Below, piece by piece: positions 44,076-52,663 of a stretch of DNA of 64,000 bases. Below the pieces are notes generated by a model. It was not told where the DNA came from. It saw only the letters and a list, made by a program, of their open reading frames with translations, and ran no database searches. Made by a program: the position numbers and the translations under genes. Source of the DNA: Spirochaetaceae bacterium (lineage in GTDB: Bacteria; Spirochaetota; Spirochaetia; Treponematales; Rectinemataceae); NCBI GenBank assembly GCA_025358255.1, contig JANYKC010000004.1, positions 150,074 through 214,073 on the forward strand. Direction: 5' to 3'. The first letter of the stretch is position 1; every line of letters begins with the position of its first letter.

Positions 44076-44594
44076 ATGCCAACCACCGAAGACACCGAGC
44101 CGTCCATGGGCCGGGAGCTCCTGGATTCCATGGGCCGTTTCGAACGGGCCTTCCACCTGACTGCGCATAGGTTCATGGGCCAGGGAGGCAAGCCGGGGCA
44201 AGCCCTCCTCCTCTTCATGATCAGGAAGCACGAAGCCCTGGGCGAAGCCGGGATGCGGGTCTCGGACATCGCCTGCCGCCTCCACGTGACTGCCTCGAAC
44301 GTCACCCAGATGGTGACGGACCTGGAGGACAAAGGGCTCGTGGCGAGGAACATGGACTCATCCGACCGTCGTGTCGTGAAAGTCAGCCTCAGCCCCGAAG
44401 GCAGGAGGACGATCGAGGAGATGCGCCGGCCCTATATCGAGAAGATGGATGAGCTGGGCCTCAGGCTTGGCGAGGAGAGGTCGAGGACCTTGATCGGCCT
44501 CCTGGCCGAGGTCGAGGAGTTCCTCATGCAAGACAAGCGCGGAAGCGTGATCGGGAAACCCAAGGAATCGGACAAGGAGTACGAGGACAAATGA
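44076..44594 (+). CDS. MarR-family transcriptional regulator
   Basis: 172 residues from ATG 44076 (GAGGAGACC ahead). The winged helix is clear: MRVSDIACRLHVTASNVTQMVTDLEDKGLVARNMDSSDRR is the recognition helix plus wing, and long terminal helices supply dimerisation. Its stop overlaps the start of the first ABC exporter gene by four bases, so it is the first gene of an autoregulated exporter operon, a common arrangement for MarR-controlled drug efflux. Confidence 0.9.
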   Translation: MPTTEDTEPSMGRELLDSMGRFERAFHLTAHRFMGQGGKPGQALLLFMIRKHEALGEAGMRVSDIACRLHVTASNVTQMVTDLEDKGLVARNMDSSDRRVVKVSLSPEGRRTIEEMRRPYIEKMDELGLRLGEERSRTLIGLLAEVEEFLMQDKRGSVIGKPKESDKEYEDK

Positions 44595-46855
44595 AGCGGC
44601 TCATCAACTACATAAGGCCATATCTCGGCTGGATCCTTGCGGCCATAGCCCTGCTCTACGGACAGGCGAACTGCGACCTCGCCTTGCCGGACTACATGTC
44701 GCGGATCGTGAATGTCGGCATCCAGCAGGGCGGCGTCGCGGGGGCGGTCCCCGAGGCGATGCGCGAAACCACCATGGATTCGCTGGCCCTCTTCATGGAC
44801 GACGCGACCGTCGCCCGGATAGGCGCCGACTACGAACTCGTCCAGGCGGGATCGGACAGGGCGAAAAGCCTCGAGGCGAAGTACCCGGCGCTGGCCAAGG
44901 AAAACGTCCTTGTGCTCAGGAAGCTGGACAAGGCCGAGAATGACGGCATCGAGGCCGAGCTCGCCTCGTCCTTCCTTGCGGTGTCTTCCATCGAGAAGCT
45001 CATGTCCGACCCGAAGGCAGCCGCCGCGGCAGCCGCCGCGATGGGCGGCCAGGGGGGGAGCCAGGGAGGCTTTGACCTTTCGAAGCTTCCTCCAGGCATG
45101 GATGTCTTCGCGCTCCTGGGAAGGTTGCCGGCCGAACAGCGGATGGCCATCGCCGGGCGGGTCAACGAGAAGGTCTCGACCCTGGGTCCGAGCATGAAGA
45201 TCCAGGCCGCGGCCCTAGCGATCAAGGAGGAGTACCTGGCCCTTGGCATGGACGAGGCGGCCATCCAGCGCGCCTACATGCTGAAGATCGGCGCGATGAT
45301 GCTCCTCCTGACCCTCCTGGGGGCCATCGCCACCGTCTGCGTCGGCTTCATCTCGGCGAAAGTCGCCTCGGGCATCTCCCGCGACCTTCGGTCGGCCGTC
45401 TTCTCCAAGGTCGAAGGATTCTCCCTGCGCGAGTTTGACACCTTCTCCACGGCCTCCCTCATCACGCGCACGAACAACGACGTCATGCAGCTCCAGATGG
45501 TCATCGTCATGATGATCAGGATGGTCTTCTACGCGCCGATCATCGGCATCGGCGGCGTCATCCGCGCCATGGCCAAGAATGCCTCGATGTGGTGGATCAT
45601 CGCCCTCGCGGTGGCCGTGCTGAGCGTCCTCATCGTCGTCGTGTTCAACATCGCGGTGCCGAGGTTCCGGATCATGCAGAAGCTCATCGACCGGCTCAAC
45701 CTCGTGAGCCGCGAGAACCTCTCGGGCATGATGGTCATCCGCGCCTTCAACATGCAGGGCCGCGAGGAGGAGCGCTTCGACAAGGCCAACAAGGACCTGA
45801 CGGGGAACTTGCTCTTCGTGAACCGCGTGATGGTCGTGATGATGCCCGTCATGATGCTCATCATGAACGGCGTCTCCCTCCTCATCATCTGGGTGGGCGC
45901 CCACCAGGTCGCGCAGGCCTCCATGCAGGTCGGCGACATGATGGCCTTCATGCAGTACGCCATGCAGATCTTCTTCGCCTTCATCATGATGTCGATGATG
46001 TTCATAATGCTGCCGAGGGCCCAGGTATCGGCAAACCGCATCGCCGAGGTGCTCGAGGCCGAGGCTTCCGTCAAGGATCCAGAAGCCCCGGCCTCCTTCG
46101 TCCCGGGGGCCGAGATGAGCGTCGAGTTCAGGGACCTGTCCTTCAGGTACCCGGGAGCGGAGGAGGATGTCCTCCACGGCATCAGCTTCACGGCGCGGCC
46201 CGGCCATACCACGGCCATCATCGGAGCGACCGGCTCGGGCAAGTCGAGCGTCGTCGGCCTGGTCCCGCGCTTCTATGACGCCACCGGGGGCTCCGTCCTC
46301 GTCGGCGGCATCGACGTCCGCGAGCTTTCCCAAGCAGACCTGCGCGGGAAGATCGGCTACGTCCCCCAGAAGGCGAACCTCTTTTCAGGCACCGTGGAAT
46401 CGAACCTCCGCTACGCCGACGATGGTGCCTCGGTCGAAGCCCTCGAAGGGGCGGCCAGGATAGCCCAGGCCAGCGACTTCATAGCCGAAAGCGAAGAGGG
46501 AATGAGGAGGCCGATCTCGCAGGGCGGCTCGAACGTGTCGGGCGGACAGAAGCAGCGGCTTTCCATAGCCCGCGCCCTGGTCAAGCGGCCGCCGATCTTC
46601 ATCTTCGACGACAGCTTCTCCGCCCTCGACTTCAAGACGGACTCCGCCTTGCGCCGCGCGCTCAAGGAGGAGACCGGAGACGCCACCGTCATCATCGTCA
46701 CGCAACGCGTGGCCACCGTGAAGGCGGCCGACCAGATCGTCGTCCTCGACGATGGCCGCGTCGTGGGCATCGGCACCCACGAGGCCCTCATGGAGGCTTG
46801 CGAAACCTACCGGGAGATCGCGACCTCCCAGCTCAGCGAGGAGGAACTGCGATGA
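44591..46855 (+). CDS. ABC exporter, first half-transporter (degenerate ATPase site)
   Basis: 754 residues: six-helix ABC transmembrane domain then an ATPase domain. Between helices 1 and 2 lies an unusually large extracytoplasmic insert (about residues 60-235) with a poly-Ala/Gly stretch (AAAAAAAAMGGQGGSQGG). ATPase motifs: Walker A GATGSGKSS, signature VSGGQKQRLSIAR, Walker B FIFDDSFSALD, where the catalytic Glu is Asp. That is the mark of the degenerate partner in heterodimeric exporters (BmrCD/TM287-288 type). It overlaps the second subunit by four bases. Confidence 0.9.
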   Translation: MKRLINYIRPYLGWILAAIALLYGQANCDLALPDYMSRIVNVGIQQGGVAGAVPEAMRETTMDSLALFMDDATVARIGADYELVQAGSDRAKSLEAKYPALAKENVLVLRKLDKAENDGIEAELASSFLAVSSIEKLMSDPKAAAAAAAAMGGQGGSQGGFDLSKLPPGMDVFALLGRLPAEQRMAIAGRVNEKVSTLGPSMKIQAAALAIKEEYLALGMDEAAIQRAYMLKIGAMMLLLTLLGAIATVCVGFISAKVASGISRDLRSAVFSKVEGFSLREFDTFSTASLITRTNNDVMQLQMVIVMMIRMVFYAPIIGIGGVIRAMAKNASMWWIIALAVAVLSVLIVVVFNIAVPRFRIMQKLIDRLNLVSRENLSGMMVIRAFNMQGREEERFDKANKDLTGNLLFVNRVMVVMMPVMMLIMNGVSLLIIWVGAHQVAQASMQVGDMMAFMQYAMQIFFAFIMMSMMFIMLPRAQVSANRIAEVLEAEASVKDPEAPASFVPGAEMSVEFRDLSFRYPGAEEDVLHGISFTARPGHTTAIIGATGSGKSSVVGLVPRFYDATGGSVLVGGIDVRELSQADLRGKIGYVPQKANLFSGTVESNLRYADDGASVEALEGAARIAQASDFIAESEEGMRRPISQGGSNVSGGQKQRLSIARALVKRPPIFIFDDSFSALDFKTDSALRRALKEETGDATVIIVTQRVATVKAADQIVVLDDGRVVGIGTHEALMEACETYREIATSQLSEEELR

Positions 46856-48777
46856 GCGACACCAACAGGAACACAGCCATGTCCGCCCCCCGCGGCACTG
46901 GCATGGGCCCCGGCGGCCGCGGCCCCGGCATGGGCCGTGGGCCCGGCATGGGCGGCCCCATGATGATGGGCGGCGGCGCCAAGGCCAAGAACTTCAAGGG
47001 CACCATGAAGCGCCTCGTCGCCTACATCGGACAGTACCGCGTCGCCGTGATCGCCGTCTGGGTGATCGCCCTCGCCTCCACCGCCTTCTCCATCGCAGGA
47101 CCCAAGATCCTCGGCAAGGCCACCACGAAGCTCTTCGAGGGAGTCATGGCCAAGCTCTCCGGGAAGGGGGATGTCGACTTCTCCGGCATCGGGAGCATCC
47201 TCCTGTTCACCCTCGGGCTTTATGCGGTCTCCGCCATCTTCTCCTACATCCAGGGCTGGGTCATGTCGGGGATCGCCGTCAAGATCACCTACCGCTTCCG
47301 CAAGGACCTCTCCGAGAAGATGAACCGCATGCCATTGCGGTATTTCGACGGCACCAACCACGGCGAGGTCCTCTCGCGCATCACCAACGACGTCGACGTC
47401 GTCAACCAGACCCTCTCCCAAAGCCTGACCCAGATCGTCACCTCGGTGGCGACCGTCCTCGGCGTCATCATCATGATGTTCTCCATCAGCTGGAAGCTCA
47501 CCCTCGTGGCCCTGGTAATCATGCCCGTCTCGATGGTCTTCGTGAGCTTCATCATCAAGAAGTCGCAGAAGCTCTTCAAGGCGCAGCAGGAGTACCTCGG
47601 AAACGTCAACAGCCACGTGGAGGAGATGTACGGCGGGCACGTGGTGATGAAGGCCTTCAACGGAGAGAGGAAAAGCGTCGAGGCCTTCGAGAGGCACAAC
47701 GCCAAGCTCTACGGCGTCGCCTGGAAGTCCACCTTCCTCTCCGGCCTCATGATGCCGATGATGATGTTCATCGGCAACCTGGGCTACGTCGCCATCTCCA
47801 TGCTCGGCGGCTATTACGCCGTCCAGAAAGCCATCACCGTCGGCGACATCCAGGCCTTCATCCAGTACGTGCGCTCCTTCACCCAGCCCCTTTCCCAGCT
47901 GGCCAACATCTCCAACGTCCTCCAGCAGACAGCCGCCGCGGCCGAGCGCGTCTTCGAGTTCCTGGACGAGAAGGAGGAGGCGCCCGAGGCCTCCGCTCCC
48001 GCGGACGCCGACCTGGTCCGTGGCCACATCGAATTCAGGAACGTGCGCTTCGGCTACTCCCCCGACAAGATCATCATCAAGGACTTCTCGGCCTACGCCG
48101 ACCGCGGGCACAAGATCGCCATCGTCGGCCCGACGGGCGCGGGCAAGACCACCATGGTCAAGCTCCTCATGCGGTTCTACGACCTCGAGTCGGGCCATAT
48201 CCTGATTGACGGGATCGACGGGACCGCCTTCACGCGCAAGGACCTGCGGAAGTGCTTCGGCATGGTCCTCCAGGACACCTGGCTCTACAACGGCTCGATC
48301 ATGGAGAACATCCGCTATGGGCGTCCCGACGCGACCGACGCCGAGGTCTTCGAGGCGGCCAGGACGGCGCACGCCGACCACTTCATCAGGGCCCAGCCCC
48401 AGGGCTACGAGACGGTCATCAACGAGGAGGCGAACAACATCTCGCAAGGCCAGAAGCAGCTCCTCACGATCGCGCGGGCCATCATCGCCGACCCGAAGAT
48501 GCTCATCCTCGACGAGGCCACGAGCTCGGTCGACACCCGCACCGAGCTCCTCATCCAGAGGGCGATGGACAACCTCATGAAGGACCGCACGAGCTTCATC
48601 ATCGCCCATCGCCTCTCGACGGTGAAGAACGCCGACCTCATCCTCGTGATGAAGGATGGCGACATCGTCGAGCAGGGCAGGCACGAGGAGCTCCTGGCGA
48701 AGTGCGGCTTCTACGCGGAGATCTACAACAGCCAGTTCGACACGGCGGGCAGCGCGGCCGAGGAGTGCGCGAGCTAG
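46852..48777 (+). CDS. ABC exporter, second half-transporter (canonical ATPase site)
   Basis: 641 residues from ATG 46852. A Gly/Met-rich N-terminus (GMGPGGRGPGMGRGPGMGG) precedes six helices and an ATPase domain with Walker A GPTGAGKTTM, Walker B MLILDEATSSVD (catalytic Glu intact) and an altered signature ISQGQKQLLTIAR. Paired with the preceding gene it forms a heterodimeric multidrug- or lipid-type exporter. The reading frame ends TGC-GCG-AGC-TAG, and this stop is the first unit of an 18-bp tandem repeat. Confidence 0.9.
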   Translation: MSDTNRNTAMSAPRGTGMGPGGRGPGMGRGPGMGGPMMMGGGAKAKNFKGTMKRLVAYIGQYRVAVIAVWVIALASTAFSIAGPKILGKATTKLFEGVMAKLSGKGDVDFSGIGSILLFTLGLYAVSAIFSYIQGWVMSGIAVKITYRFRKDLSEKMNRMPLRYFDGTNHGEVLSRITNDVDVVNQTLSQSLTQIVTSVATVLGVIIMMFSISWKLTLVALVIMPVSMVFVSFIIKKSQKLFKAQQEYLGNVNSHVEEMYGGHVVMKAFNGERKSVEAFERHNAKLYGVAWKSTFLSGLMMPMMMFIGNLGYVAISMLGGYYAVQKAITVGDIQAFIQYVRSFTQPLSQLANISNVLQQTAAAAERVFEFLDEKEEAPEASAPADADLVRGHIEFRNVRFGYSPDKIIIKDFSAYADRGHKIAIVGPTGAGKTTMVKLLMRFYDLESGHILIDGIDGTAFTRKDLRKCFGMVLQDTWLYNGSIMENIRYGRPDATDAEVFEAARTAHADHFIRAQPQGYETVINEEANNISQGQKQLLTIARAIIADPKMLILDEATSSVDTRTELLIQRAMDNLMKDRTSFIIAHRLSTVKNADLILVMKDGDIVEQGRHEELLAKCGFYAEIYNSQFDTAGSAAEECAS

Positions 48778-48912
48778 GCTCGCGGCGTGAGCTAGGCTCG
48801 CGGCGCGAGCTAGGCCTGCGGCGCGGGCTAGGCTCGCGGCGCGAGCTAGGCCTGCGGCGCGAGCTAGGCTCGCGGTGCGGGCTAGGCCTGCGGCGCGAGC
48901 TAGGCCTGCGGC
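48769..48912. repeat. 18-bp minisatellite, eight units, starting at the exporter stop codon
   Basis: Eight uninterrupted 18-base units of GCGAGCTAGGCTCGCGGC and variants (GCGGGC, GCCTGC). The first unit includes the last codons and TAG stop of the exporter gene; because 18 is a multiple of three, every unit repeats the TAG in that frame. In the main variant GCGAGC-TAG-GCTCGC is a 6-3-6 hairpin with TAG in the loop. Confidence 0.9.
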
Positions 48913-48992
48913 GCGGGGGCCGTCCCGGTTGGGCGGCCGCCATGGGGAAGAGGGCTCGCTCGGACCTTTTAAATGCGGGATCGGCGGGGCCT

Positions 48993-49061
48993 GGGTAGAC
49001 AGACAGGGCCTGCCGCACGCACGCGGTAGCGCGATGCGCGGCAGGCCCTGACTGTCTACCC
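48993..49061. repeat. Large hairpin (24-base arms, one mismatch)
   Basis: Left arm 48993-49016 begins GGGTAGACAG, right arm 49038-49061 ends CTGTCTACCC; one A/T mismatch. The loop is GC-rich. No U tract follows on either side, so it is not a standard terminator. It is unrelated to the TTRCTGACCCGG family. Confidence 0.7.
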
Positions 49062-49193
49062 ACCCGCGGCGCCGCCTCCAATAGAAATGGAGGGGCGGGG
49101 TTCAACCAATTGATACCGACCAGGCTGGCTGCCGCCGGGCATGAGGCGGCAGGTGGGCTCCGCGGGCGCGCTTGAAGAAGAAAGCACCTTGCC

Positions 49194-49251
49194 TTGCTGA
49201 CCCGGCGACCAAACAGCGGCTTCAGCCGATCTTATGTCGCCGGGTCAGCAA
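49194..49251. repeat. Nested palindromic element, copy E (58 bp)
   Basis: Arms TTGCTGACCCGGCGAC and GTCGCCGGGTCAGCAA are a perfect 16-base inverted repeat. Relative to copy B, positions 3 and 14 differ on both arms so as to keep pairing. Inner hairpin absent. Confidence 0.85.
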
Positions 49252-49398
49252 AGTCTCGCCACATGCGCATCTTCCGGTCAAGCCATGCATGCCAGGTCCA
49301 TGCCTCGAATGAATCGCCAAGACATGGAGGGAGCCTCAAGCAATGGGACCATCACGGTCCTCGTGTTCGGTGACCGCCTCCTGCCTGCCGATGCGAGC

Positions 49399-49946
49399 GT
49401 CGGGAAGCATGCCAGCAGCTGGGCAGGGGCTACAAGCACACCTTCGGCTATGACGCCAACAAGCCGGGCGACGCGAAGGGACAGGCGGATGCCTATGGCA
49501 ACCTGAAATTCGTCTGCGCCATCGTCATCGGCACCCTCGATGAAAAAGCCCAGACCGCGGTCACGGACCACGGATACCCGGAGAACTGGGTCATCGCCAA
49601 GCAAAGACAGTTGTCGCGCCCGGGAAGGGCGACAAGCCCGCGCCCTGGATGGCCGACGCCAAGGTCCTCGCGCCAGCGAGCCAAGGCTATGCCGTCGTCG
49701 GCACGCAGCACAGCTACGGCGCCGCTGTCACGGTCTTTCCCGACGGGTCGGTGGCGCGCAACAACCCCAAGGCCCTGCCCGAGGGCCTTCACCAGGACGA
49801 GTACGAGGTCGAGGCGCGCAAGCTCGTGGTCCAGTGGGTGGGCGACCTGGGCTTTCCCCTGGACGCCTCGGCAAAGGCCAACGCGGATCCGGCGAGCCTT
49901 TTTTCGGGAAGCAGGACTTGGCGCGCGTCGGCGTCTACGGGCACTA
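49399..49946 (+). pseudogene. Frameshifted gene of unknown function
   Basis: Coding-like sequence continues across at least two frame changes: first GYKHTFGYDANKPGDAKGQ through VTDHGYPENWVIAKQ, then (about 49605) VVAPGKGDKPAPWMADAKVL, GYAVVGTQHSYGAAVTVFPD, and YEVEARKLVVQWVGDLGFPL, and finally, after a T6 run near 49900, PFFGKQDLARVGVYGH before TAG 49946. Joined, these give about 180 residues of a soluble protein I do not recognise. No start codon with a ribosome site is seen because element E and degraded sequence (49252-49398) precede it. Either a decayed gene or consensus errors. Confidence 0.6.
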
Positions 49947-50018
49947 GACGGGCGCCGTGGCCAAGCCATGGCATGGCCGGAGACTCGGCGCGGCAAGCCT
50001 TGAGGGGTGGCGGGTGTT

Positions 50019-50804
50019 TCAGCCCGGTATCTCGAAGACGCCTTCCAGCACCAAGCCCGGCTCGTAGGCGAAGACGGCCAGTTCCTCGCGCGAGGTGACG
50101 CCCGAGAGGACAAGGACGGTCTCGATGCCCGCCTCGACACCGGCGACGATGTCGGTGTCCATGCGGTCGCCGATTATGGCCGTGGTCTCCCGCGTGGCGC
50201 CGAGGGTGCGCAGGGCGTGGCGCATGATGAGGGGATTGGGCTTGCCGACAAAGTAGGCCTTGCGGCCGGTGGCCAGCTCTATGGGGGCGACCAAGGCGCC
50301 GCAGGCGGGGACGATGCCGCGCTCGCCGGGGCCCGAGAGGTCGGGGTTGGTGCCGATGAGGCGCGCGCCGCCCAGGACGAGGCGGACGGCCTTCTCCACG
50401 GTGTCCAGGCTGTAGCTCCGCGCCTCGCCGACGACGACATAGTCGGGGTTGATGTCGTTCATCGTGTAGCCCGCCTGGTAGAGGGCGTTGATGAGGCCGG
50501 GCTCGCCGAGGGCGTAGGCGGAGCCGCCCGGGTGCTGGCTCGCGAGGAAGGCGGCGGTCGCGAGGGCGCTCGTGTAGAAGTGCTCCGGGCCGACCTCGAT
50601 GCCGAGGCGCGAGAGCTTCTGGGAGAGCTCGGCTGGGGAGCGCTCGCTCGAGTTCGTGAGGAAGAGGAAGCGCTTCCCTTCCTTGTGGAGCCAGGCCACG
50701 AAGTCCGCCGCCCCCGAAAGGAGGCGGTTGCCATGGTAGATGACGCCATCCATGTCAATTATGAAGGCATCCTTCTTCCTGATAGTCTGCAGGTCGCTGT
50801 CCAT
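50019..50804 (-). CDS. HAD-superfamily phosphatase, NagD-type
   Basis: 261 residues from ATG 50804. HAD motif I DMDGVIYHGN, motif II FLTNSS, cap region with VVVGEARSYSLDTVEKAVRL, motif III/IV GKPNPLIMRHAL and IGDRMDTDIVAGVEAGI: class IIA HAD (NagD/AraL-like). It would dephosphorylate sugar phosphates or nucleotides. The gene starts 10 bases after the stop of the PfkB kinase, suggesting a joint kinase/phosphatase sugar-phosphate operon. Confidence 0.88.
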   Translation of the reverse strand: MDSDLQTIRKKDAFIIDMDGVIYHGNRLLSGAADFVAWLHKEGKRFLFLTNSSERSPAELSQKLSRLGIEVGPEHFYTSALATAAFLASQHPGGSAYALGEPGLINALYQAGYTMNDINPDYVVVGEARSYSLDTVEKAVRLVLGGARLIGTNPDLSGPGERGIVPACGALVAPIELATGRKAYFVGKPNPLIMRHALRTLGATRETTAIIGDRMDTDIVAGVEAGIETVLVLSGVTSREELAVFAYEPGLVLEGVFEIPG

Positions 50805-50814
50805 CGTTTCTCCC

Positions 50815-51798
50815 CTAAAGTATCGAACCGGGCTTGAGGCGCTCCGCGTTGAGGCCGCCAAGCCTCGAGCCTTCCCTGATGGCTTCGCGCAGGGATCCGC
50901 CCTCGGCGAGGGTGGCGGCAAGTCCCGCGGTGAAGGAATCCCCCGAACCGGTGGGGTTGCGCGAGCGACGTGGCTCCACGGCTTCCTCCCGCAAGAGCGA
51001 GCCATCCCAGTACCAGGTGGACTTGGCGCCGCGCGTGAGGACGAGGTGGGTCCCGTGGCTTTCGAAGAGTTCGCGGCCGATCTTGGCCGCGTGCTCGCGG
51101 ACGGCCCCTTCGTCGATCGCTCCCGCAGCGGCGCCGGGCTTGCCGGCGGAAGGAGTGCTGCCAGCGGCCGACGGTGAGGGTGCCAGGGGCCAGGTGGCCA
51201 GGAACTCCGCGAGGTTGGGCTTGACGACGAGGGGGCGGTATCGAAGGCTGGCGAGGAGGTCGGCGCCTTTCAGGTCGAGGACCAGGAGGCAGCCGGCGGC
51301 GCTCGCCCTTCGCGCGATCTCCGGCACGATCCCCGGGTCGAAGCCCGCGGCCTTGGTGCCCGAGACGACGACCGACCGGCATCCGGGCAGCTCCGCATCG
51401 AAGGCCGCGAGGATGCGTTCTCCCGTCCCCGCCTCTACGGGACTCGCCTCCTCGACAAGCTCGGTTGCCTCGCCGGTCGCCTCATCGATCACCGTATAGC
51501 AGAAGCGGATCTCCGAGCCCGACTCGACCGCCCTGACCGCGAGGCCGTCCTTTGCGCAGAGGGCGAGGAACCAGTCCCGGTTGGCTCCGCCCGCCTGGGT
51601 GAGGTGGATGGAGCCCCGGCCCGTCTGGGCAAGGACCCGGGCCACGTTGACGCCCTTTCCGGAGGCATCGACGCGGTGCTCGGAGCAACGGTTGACCTCG
51701 CCGGGAACGAGGCTGCCGAAGACAAGGGTCTTCTGGATGACGGGGTTGAGGCAGACGCAGAGATAGGCATCGCCGTGCCGTGGGTCCGTGGTGGTCAT
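50815..51798 (-). CDS. PfkB-family sugar kinase (1-phosphofructokinase-like)
   Basis: 327 residues from ATG 51798. CVCLNPVIQKTLVFGSLVPGEVNR and GKGVNVARVLAQTG match the FruK/LacC branch, and RNPTGSGDSFTAGLAATL contains the catalytic Asp and anion hole. Hexose-phosphate phosphorylation at C1 or C6 is likely; no PTS gene is adjacent. An insert (APSPSAAGSTPSAGKPGAAAG) lies near 235-255. It is encoded behind the CRP-family regulator gene (7-base gap) and ahead of the HAD phosphatase. Confidence 0.85.
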   Translation of the reverse strand: MTTTDPRHGDAYLCVCLNPVIQKTLVFGSLVPGEVNRCSEHRVDASGKGVNVARVLAQTGRGSIHLTQAGGANRDWFLALCAKDGLAVRAVESGSEIRFCYTVIDEATGEATELVEEASPVEAGTGERILAAFDAELPGCRSVVVSGTKAAGFDPGIVPEIARRASAAGCLLVLDLKGADLLASLRYRPLVVKPNLAEFLATWPLAPSPSAAGSTPSAGKPGAAAGAIDEGAVREHAAKIGRELFESHGTHLVLTRGAKSTWYWDGSLLREEAVEPRRSRNPTGSGDSFTAGLAATLAEGGSLREAIREGSRLGGLNAERLKPGSIL

Positions 51799-51805
51799 GC
51801 GAGCA

Positions 51806-52561
51806 CTATACCTTTCGCGCCATGGAAGCGTCCACAGAAGCCGCCGGCCTTTCCAGGTAGAGGTCACGGGCCAATGTCCTGAGCCGCTCCATATCGAGGA
51901 CCCGGATCCTCCCCCTCGTCTCGTCCAGGATGCCTTCATCGCGCAAGCGGCGCAGCACGCGGGAGAGCTGGCGGTAGCTTGCCCCGAGGATATCCGCGAT
52001 CTCACCCAACTGCTCGGCGCCGCCTGCGCCGCCTGCGCCGCCCGTGCTGCCCGTGCCGCCGGCGCCGCCCATGCTGCCTTCGCCATCCTCTACGGTGGCG
52101 AGAAGGTAGCTGGCAAGTCGGTTTTCCACCGGGTAGCTGAGGTTTATCGAGGCGATCGCGTTGTAGTCGGCGAGCTTGTGGCCGAGCCTGCCGCACAGGT
52201 ACATGAAAAGGCGGCCATTGCGATCCGCGGATTTGCGTATCGCCTCGACCGGGAGGCCAAGGCAGGCGATATCGGTGACGGCCACCACATCGAGGATGTA
52301 GCGCTCGCTGGAAAAAAGCTCGACGTCCCCGAGGATATCGAAGGGTCGATAGAAGCTCACGAGGAGGGATGCGCCGTTTTCCATGTGGCTGTAGACCTTT
52401 GCCCTGCCGTCCACGAAAAAGAACAGCCACTCGACTTTTTCGCCTTTCCTGATGAGATATTCCCCGGCCGCGCGCCGCATCGGGACAAGGAGGCCGAGAA
52501 GGTCGGGCGAAAGAAGTTCGGCCAGGGCGTATCGCTTCACATAGGCAACAAGGCTCTCCAT
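51806..52561 (-). CDS. CRP/FNR-family regulator (YeiL-like)
   Basis: 251 residues from ATG 52561 (an alternative ATG at 52585 adds eight residues). A cyclic-nucleotide-type beta barrel (YLIRKGEKVEWLFFFVDGRAKVY, ILGDVELFSSERYILDVVAV) joins a winged helix with LGEIADILGASYRQLSRVLRRL. Between them is a Gly-rich insert (GSMGGAGGTGSTGGAGG) encoded by a GCC/GGC triplet tract (52017-52078). No FNR-type cysteine cluster is visible. A 20-base palindrome lies 29 bases upstream, shared with the divergent DMT gene. Confidence 0.82.
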   Translation of the reverse strand: MESLVAYVKRYALAELLSPDLLGLLVPMRRAAGEYLIRKGEKVEWLFFFVDGRAKVYSHMENGASLLVSFYRPFDILGDVELFSSERYILDVVAVTDIACLGLPVEAIRKSADRNGRLFMYLCGRLGHKLADYNAIASINLSYPVENRLASYLLATVEDGEGSMGGAGGTGSTGGAGGAGGAEQLGEIADILGASYRQLSRVLRRLRDEGILDETRGRIRVLDMERLRTLARDLYLERPAASVDASMARKV

Positions 52562-52589
52562 GACGGCCCCCCCCGCGAATTCCATGCCC

Positions 52590-52609
52590 GATAGGACGTA
52601 TGTCCTATC
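52590..52609. promoter_or_regulatory. CRP/FNR-family operator palindrome
   Basis: GATAGGAC-GTAT-GTCCTATC, perfect 8-4-8, between the divergent regulator and DMT-transporter genes. Length and symmetry fit a CRP-family dimer site; it could control both genes. Confidence 0.6.
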
Positions 52610-52663
52610 CCCTTGCCCATGATAGCCGGATACTTGGTGCAGGCCAAGGGAGGCCTTTCGCCC

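Noticed and set aside
48769..48912. CRISPR array
   Set aside because: Units are contiguous 18-base repeats with no spacers and no cas genes nearby.
5495..49251. Integron attC sites
   Set aside because: The elements are imperfect palindromes of the right size, but they lack GTTRRRY core sites, are not spaced as cassette boundaries, and no integrase is present.
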